A DNA stretch of 8,859 bases from NCBI GenBank assembly GCA_016235225.1, contig JACRLS010000110.1:1-8859 (forward strand), written 5' to 3'. The position numbers were made by a program, and so were the translations under genes. Positions 6,037 through 8,859 of the stretch are shown here, piece by piece (position 1 is the first letter of the stretch; each line of letters begins with the position of its first letter). The notes beneath the pieces are model-generated. The model was not told the origin of the DNA. It made no database searches and saw only the letters and a program-made list of their open reading frames with translations. This stretch comes from Nitrospirota bacterium (GTDB lineage: Bacteria > Nitrospirota > Nitrospiria > Nitrospirales > Nitrospiraceae).

Positions 6037-7029
6037 TCAGGCTGCGCGCACCGAGTCGATGATGCGGTTTTCCGCCCAGTAGCGATCTTCTGTCCCGTTC
6101 GCCCGTTGAATAAATCCGCAGTGCCCGCCGTGACGTGGCGCCACAAGCCGGATGGCCGGATTCTGCCGGATCGCGTCGATTTGAAAGCTATGGAATGGAA
6201 TGATGGGATCATCCTGGGCAGTGAGAATGACGGTGGGGACGCGGATCTCGTGGACGACGTGTGAGGCGCCGACGCGCCCATAATAGTCTTCCGCGCTTGA
6301 GAACCCAAACTCTGGAGCCGTGTAGAGATGGTCGAAGGCACGGATGCCGGTGATCCGGTTGAGCGAGGTTGTTGCGTACCGATGAGGGAGCACCTGGGCT
6401 TTCCGCCGAATCCGCTCCTTGAGCTTCCTCAGAAAATGGCCCTGGTAGAACCGGTTTGCCGGCCGTTCCAAGGCCACGATGACCGATGGTGGGTCCAGGT
6501 TCGGGCAGACCGCGAAGATGCCCCGCAACGCCGGGAGTGAAGTCCCGACTTCCCCGGCCATTTTCAGAGCCAGTTGCCCCCCCATCGAGAACCCGGCGAC
6601 CCAGATGTCTTGGAGGCCGTCCTTCTCCATCAGTTCCGTGACCACGGCGCAGAGATCTCCGCTGAGGCCGCTGTGATAGAGGGTCGGCGTAAGGTGCTCC
6701 GTTCCCCCACACGTCCGCTGGTTCAGGCGGACCACGTTCAGCCCTGCGCGCCAACCCTTGCCTGCCATCGCCTCCATGTAGTGTGATTCATGACAGCCTT
6801 CAAGTCCGTGGATCACGAGCAAGGTGCGATGTCTCTTCGGCTCCGGTTGCCAGCTACAGGCTCCCAGCACTTGCGTGTCGGGCTCGACTGAAAAGAGGCG
6901 TTCGACGACCGGAACGCCCTGCAACGCGTCCGGCCTCGGCCATAGCCTGGGAAACAAGGTCATCATGTGTGCGGATCGGAGGAGAGGATGGGGGCGGAAG
7001 TCGTCGGCGGTGAACGGCCTGGCAGGCAT
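6037..7029 (-). CDS. YheT-type alpha/beta hydrolase (COG0429/ABHD1-3 family)
   Basis: 330 residues from the ATG at 7029. Seen: an N-terminal F-R-P-H-P-L-L-R-S-A-H segment typical of the family; the oxyanion-loop H-G-L-E-G (74-78); N-Q-R-T-C-G-G followed by L-Y-H-S-G (103-122); the nucleophile elbow G-F-S-M-G-G with Ser148; the acid-bearing Q-D-D-P-I-I-P (272-278); and the catalytic His in H-G-G-H-C-G-F (His303 most likely). The catalytic set is complete, so it should be an active serine hydrolase, probably on esters or lipids; substrate is unknown. No signal peptide. A longer reading from 7095 runs into the upstream EVE gene and is unlikely. It lies 10 bp downstream of that gene and is probably co-transcribed with it. 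Its stop is 15 bp from the convergent yjbQ stop. Confidence 0.9.
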   Translation of the reverse strand: MPARPFTADDFRPHPLLRSAHMMTLFPRLWPRPDALQGVPVVERLFSVEPDTQVLGACSWQPEPKRHRTLLVIHGLEGCHESHYMEAMAGKGWRAGLNVVRLNQRTCGGTEHLTPTLYHSGLSGDLCAVVTELMEKDGLQDIWVAGFSMGGQLALKMAGEVGTSLPALRGIFAVCPNLDPPSVIVALERPANRFYQGHFLRKLKERIRRKAQVLPHRYATTSLNRITGIRAFDHLYTAPEFGFSSAEDYYGRVGASHVVHEIRVPTVILTAQDDPIIPFHSFQIDAIRQNPAIRLVAPRHGGHCGFIQRANGTEDRYWAENRIIDSVRAA

Positions 7030-7039
7030 GGCAATCGGA

Positions 7040-7531
7040 CTAGGCGCCCGGCTTCGGTGGCTTGTCCGAGAGGTCGAGGATGGTCTTCCACTCATTCGGA
7101 CGGACCGGTTGGACGGACAGCCGAGAGCCTTTGCGCAGCAATTCCATCTTCTTCAAGGTCGAAATCTTGCGAAGCGCATCGAGCCCGAGGGGGCTGGAGA
7201 ATTTCTGCACGAACCTAATGTCGACCATGTCCCAGAGTGGTTTCTCGGGCCTGCTCTTGGGATCGTAATGCGGGTCTTTGGGGTCGAACGCGCTGCGATC
7301 GGGGTAGGCGCGCGTCACGACTTCGGCGATTCCCACCACCGACGACGGATCGGCGTTGCTGTGGTAGAACAGCACCTGATCCCCGACGCGCATGGCGCGC
7401 ATGAAGTTCCGGGCCTGGTAGTTCCGGACCCCATCCCAACAGGTCGTCTGCTTCGGCGCGTTGGCGAGATCGTCGATCGAAAAGGCTTCCGGCTCGGATT
7501 TCATGAGCCAATACTGTCGAGGTTCCTTCAT
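7040..7531 (-). CDS. EVE-domain (PUA-like) nucleic-acid-binding protein, Thy28 type
   Basis: 163 residues, essentially one EVE domain. Seen: Y-W-L-M-K-S-E-P (7-14), T-C-W-D-G-V-R-N-Y-Q-A-R-N-F (30-43), G-D-Q-V-L-F-Y-H-S-N (50-59), the G-I-A-E-V-V strand (67-72), A-Y-P-D and F-D-P-K-D-P-H-Y-D-P-K-S (75-93), W-D-M-V-D-I (100-105) and R-L-S-V-Q-P-V (137-143). These match bacterial homologues of thymocyte nuclear protein 1. EVE domains are PUA-like folds that bind modified bases in DNA or RNA; the precise ligand of stand-alone bacterial members is not established. The ATG at 7531 is chosen because GAGAGG lies four bases upstream and the family starts right before Y-W-L-M-K-S-E-P; a longer start at 7609 would add an unrelated tail. 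First gene of a probable two-gene unit with the hydrolase. Confidence 0.92.
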   Translation of the reverse strand: MKEPRQYWLMKSEPEAFSIDDLANAPKQTTCWDGVRNYQARNFMRAMRVGDQVLFYHSNADPSSVVGIAEVVTRAYPDRSAFDPKDPHYDPKSRPEKPLWDMVDIRFVQKFSSPLGLDALRKISTLKKMELLRKGSRLSVQPVRPNEWKTILDLSDKPPKPGA

Positions 7532-7579
7532 CGTGCCTCTCTCGTCTTGTGTCGCCGTGCCGACACTGGCGGTGCGCGT

Positions 7580-7609
7580 ATTGTCGCAAAGACAATGACT
7601 GTCTTTCAA
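7580..7609 (-). promoter_or_regulatory. Candidate promoter of the EVE-hydrolase operon with an overlapping inverted repeat
   Basis: On the minus strand TTGAAA (7609-7604, five of six to TTGACA) is followed after 18 bases by GACAAT (7585-7580, four of six to TATAAT). A start near 7573 would give a leader of about 40 bases including the GAGAGG before the ATG at 7531. The -10 is one arm of a perfect repeat, ATTGTC-gcaaa-GACAAT (7580-7596), which could be an operator. Weak motif evidence only. Confidence 0.35.
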
Positions 7610-7901
7610 CCTACGGAGGACAGGCTGTCTTCGGATTCACGTGCTGGGGGAGAGAACCCCTGCGAGTGCCGGATCATCACCGGGCTCAAGGTCGTCGCGT
7701 GCGTCGAACTCGCCAGGCCTGTTCAGAAAGGTCTTGTTCGGTGAAAAGAGACATTTTGACATTGTTTTTATGCCGTGCTCTTCCGTATTCACACCTATTT
7801 GATGGCGCAAGGCATAGAGTGTACCGATGAAGATAATGAACAAGGCGGCGCAGGGAGTTGCAATCAGCACTGGGCAGAGTCAACAGCCGGGGACAGGAGA
7901 A
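7610..7901. other. Intergenic stretch with no convincing gene
   Basis: Between the start of the EVE operon and the small ORF at 7908 I find no recognisable gene on either strand. A TTGACA hexamer at 7756-7761 has no -10 partner at normal distance. The segment around 7741-7800 is noticeably more AT-rich than its surroundings. A plus-strand frame opens at an ATG at 7827 and continues in frame into the small ORF at 7908-8000. A minus-strand GTG frame (7870-7637) has a hydrophobic start but no ribosome-binding site. Confidence 0.5.
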
Positions 7902-7907
7902 ATGACG

Positions 7908-8000
7908 ATGGCCCTCATGGCATGTTTCCTCTTGCTGGGCATCATCGAATTACCACGGATGATGGTGATACTTGTTCTGGAGGGGCGCCATCATCGGTAG
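7908..8000 (+). CDS. Tiny hydrophobic peptide, 30 residues, possible single-pass membrane protein
   Basis: The ATG at 7908 has a strong Shine-Dalgarno, AGGAG at 7895-7899, exactly eight bases upstream. The peptide begins MALMACFLLLGIIELP and continues with a second hydrophobic stretch (M-M-V-I-L-V-L) and a basic E-G-R-H-H-R end, fitting a short membrane helix with a positively charged cytoplasmic tail. In-frame ATGs at 7902 (too close to the ribosome site) and 7827 (57 residues, weak site) are alternatives. It lies upstream of the porin gene on the same strand. I recognise no family and cannot assign a function; chance is possible at this length. Confidence 0.35.
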   Translation: MALMACFLLLGIIELPRMMVILVLEGRHHR

Positions 8001-8029
8001 TCATGTGGATGGATCACGAGCTCAGAAGG

Positions 8030-8045
8030 TCTGATAATGATCAGA
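8030..8045 (+). promoter_or_regulatory. Palindrome overlapping a possible -10 box before the porin gene
   Basis: TCTGAT-aatg-ATCAGA is a perfect 6-bp-arm inverted repeat. It contains GATAAT (8033-8038), one base from the consensus -10. The best -35 at 17-base spacing, TGGATC, matches only three of six. A start near 8045 would leave a leader of about 27 bases to the GTG at 8072 or 78 to the ATG at 8123. It could be an operator over the promoter; evidence is motif-only. Confidence 0.35.
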
Positions 8046-8122
8046 TGTGAGAGAGTTCTGGAGGCTTTTCCGTGAACATGATACCGGTGGGGGAGACACT
8101 GAGGGGAAGCAAAGAGAGGGGG

Positions 8123-8859
8123 ATGACCGTGCTGTGGATGCGGTGGAGCGTTGTCATGATATGGACTCTCTCGGCGGTGGCGACAGGGGTTCTTGCGGAG
8201 GGTCCGGCCGGATCTCTCATCGAGGAGCAGCCGCGAACGAGCGAGGTGGCGGAGACCAAGAAGCCGGAGGTTGCTGAATGGCGTTACGGTGGGTTTGTGG
8301 ACCTGGGGTATTCGGTGAATTTCAATTTCCCCGCCAACCACCTGTTCCGGAACAGGAGCACCACCCCGCGGGTGAATGAACTGGACCTCAACATGGGCGC
8401 AATGTACGTCCGAAAAGACGCCTCGGATCAGTCCCGCTGGGGCATGGAATTTATGGCTCAGGGGGGCCAGGATGCGAAGGAATTCGGATTCGGGGTCAAT
8501 TTACCCAGGGCGCAAGGTTCCGATGCCTTGCGCCACTTCGCGCGCGCGAATGTGTCATACCTCGCGCCGGTCGGCAACGGCTTGGCCCTTCAAGCGGGGC
8601 TCTTCAATAGCTTGATTGGCTACGAATCACTCTACGCGAAGGATAATTTCAATTATACGCGTGCATGGATTGCCGATTATTCACCCTATCTCATGTTCGG
8701 GGTCAATGCCGCGTACTCGTACAATGACAAATGGACCGGGACGTTGTTTATCATCACTGAGTATTTCCATCTTCAAAACTCAAACAGCATTCCGAGTTAC
8801 GGAGCCCAAGCGGCCTACAAACCGAGCGCGCCTTGGACCGTCAAGGAAACGATCTATTA
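8123..8859 (+). CDS. Outer-membrane beta-barrel porin, BBP2/OmpL-like, N-terminal part
   Basis: 245 codons are present and the gene continues past the right edge. Seen: a signal peptide, M-T-V-L-W-M-R-W-S-V-V-M-I-W-T-L-S-A-V-A ending T-G-V-L-A before E-G; a short charged linker; then from about residue 53 alternating strands with many aromatic residues (R-Y-G-G-F-V-D-L-G-Y, N-E-L-D-L-N-M-G-A-M-Y, A-R-A-N-V-S-Y-L, L-Q-A-G-L-F-N, Y-L-M-F-G-V-N-A-A-Y-S-Y). The order, including G-G-Q-D-A and a G-Y-E-S ... N-F-N-Y-T-R segment, resembles putative beta-barrel porin-2 proteins. The role would be passive transport across the outer membrane; the substrate is unknown. Start choice: ATG 8123 gives an ordinary 25-residue signal peptide, but GTG 8072 has a better Shine-Dalgarno (GGAGG, seven bases away) and would add 17 residues. 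Confidence 0.85.
   Translation, partial: MTVLWMRWSVVMIWTLSAVATGVLAEGPAGSLIEEQPRTSEVAETKKPEVAEWRYGGFVDLGYSVNFNFPANHLFRNRSTTPRVNELDLNMGAMYVRKDASDQSRWGMEFMAQGGQDAKEFGFGVNLPRAQGSDALRHFARANVSYLAPVGNGLALQAGLFNSLIGYESLYAKDNFNYTRAWIADYSPYLMFGVNAAYSYNDKWTGTLFIITEYFHLQNSNSIPSYGAQAAYKPSAPWTVKETIY

Noticed and set aside
6824..7744. Plus-strand open frame of 306 codons
   Set aside because: Antisense to the well-supported EVE and hydrolase genes with no family resemblance.
7756..7761. Consensus-like TTGACA hexamer on the plus strand
   Set aside because: No acceptable -10 element at 16-18 bases downstream.
7637..7870. Minus-strand 77-codon frame with a hydrophobic start (GTG)
   Set aside because: No Shine-Dalgarno and overlaps antisense to non-coding DNA; only the N-terminal helix looks protein-like. 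Kept as a weak possibility only.

Overview
The window is GC-rich, gene-dense DNA from a Gram-negative bacterium: it contains an outer-membrane beta-barrel gene with a signal peptide, and a periplasm-facing sensor and stator genes. The mix of a BBP2/OmpL-like porin, YjbQ, YheT-type hydrolase, EVE protein and a TPR-CHASE2 protein reminds me of Nitrospirota or another environmental Gram-negative lineage, but nothing here fixes the taxonomy. I see no rRNA, tRNA, CRISPR array, transposase or integrase.

Left region (1-4557, minus strand, read right to left): a TPR/Sel1 plus CHASE2 membrane protein (4506-1771), then about 400 bp that is hard to interpret, then a MotA/TolQ/ExbB-type channel protein most like ZorA (1373-129). 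Its ATGA overlap leads into the first 44 codons of a MotB/OmpA-type partner (132-1, cut by the window edge) that carries the intramembrane Asp of ion-driven stators. Together they look like a sensor plus ion-motive stator operon. The 400 bp gap contains two strong inverted repeats, a 19-codon hydrophobic ORF in frame with the channel gene, and an open frame that looks like an out-of-frame continuation of the CHASE2 protein. A frameshift near 1795 is therefore a real possibility.

Middle region (4703-6021, plus strand): a degenerate HD-GYP-like HD-domain protein is coupled through a TGATG junction to a YjbQ-family protein. It diverges from the CHASE2 operon across about 200 bp holding a good extended -10 promoter for the minus strand. 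Only 15 bp separate yjbQ from the next, convergent pair.

Right region (7531-6037, minus strand): an EVE-domain protein followed 10 bp later by a YheT/ABHD-type alpha/beta hydrolase, probably one operon, with a candidate promoter at 7580-7609. About 0.5 kb of mostly non-coding DNA follows, with one plausible tiny membrane-peptide gene (7908-8000). A signal-peptide-bearing outer-membrane beta-barrel porin then starts at 8123 (or 8072) and runs off the right edge.

The most unusual item is the CHASE2/TPR - ZorA-like - ZorB-like cluster, which I do not recognise as a named system.
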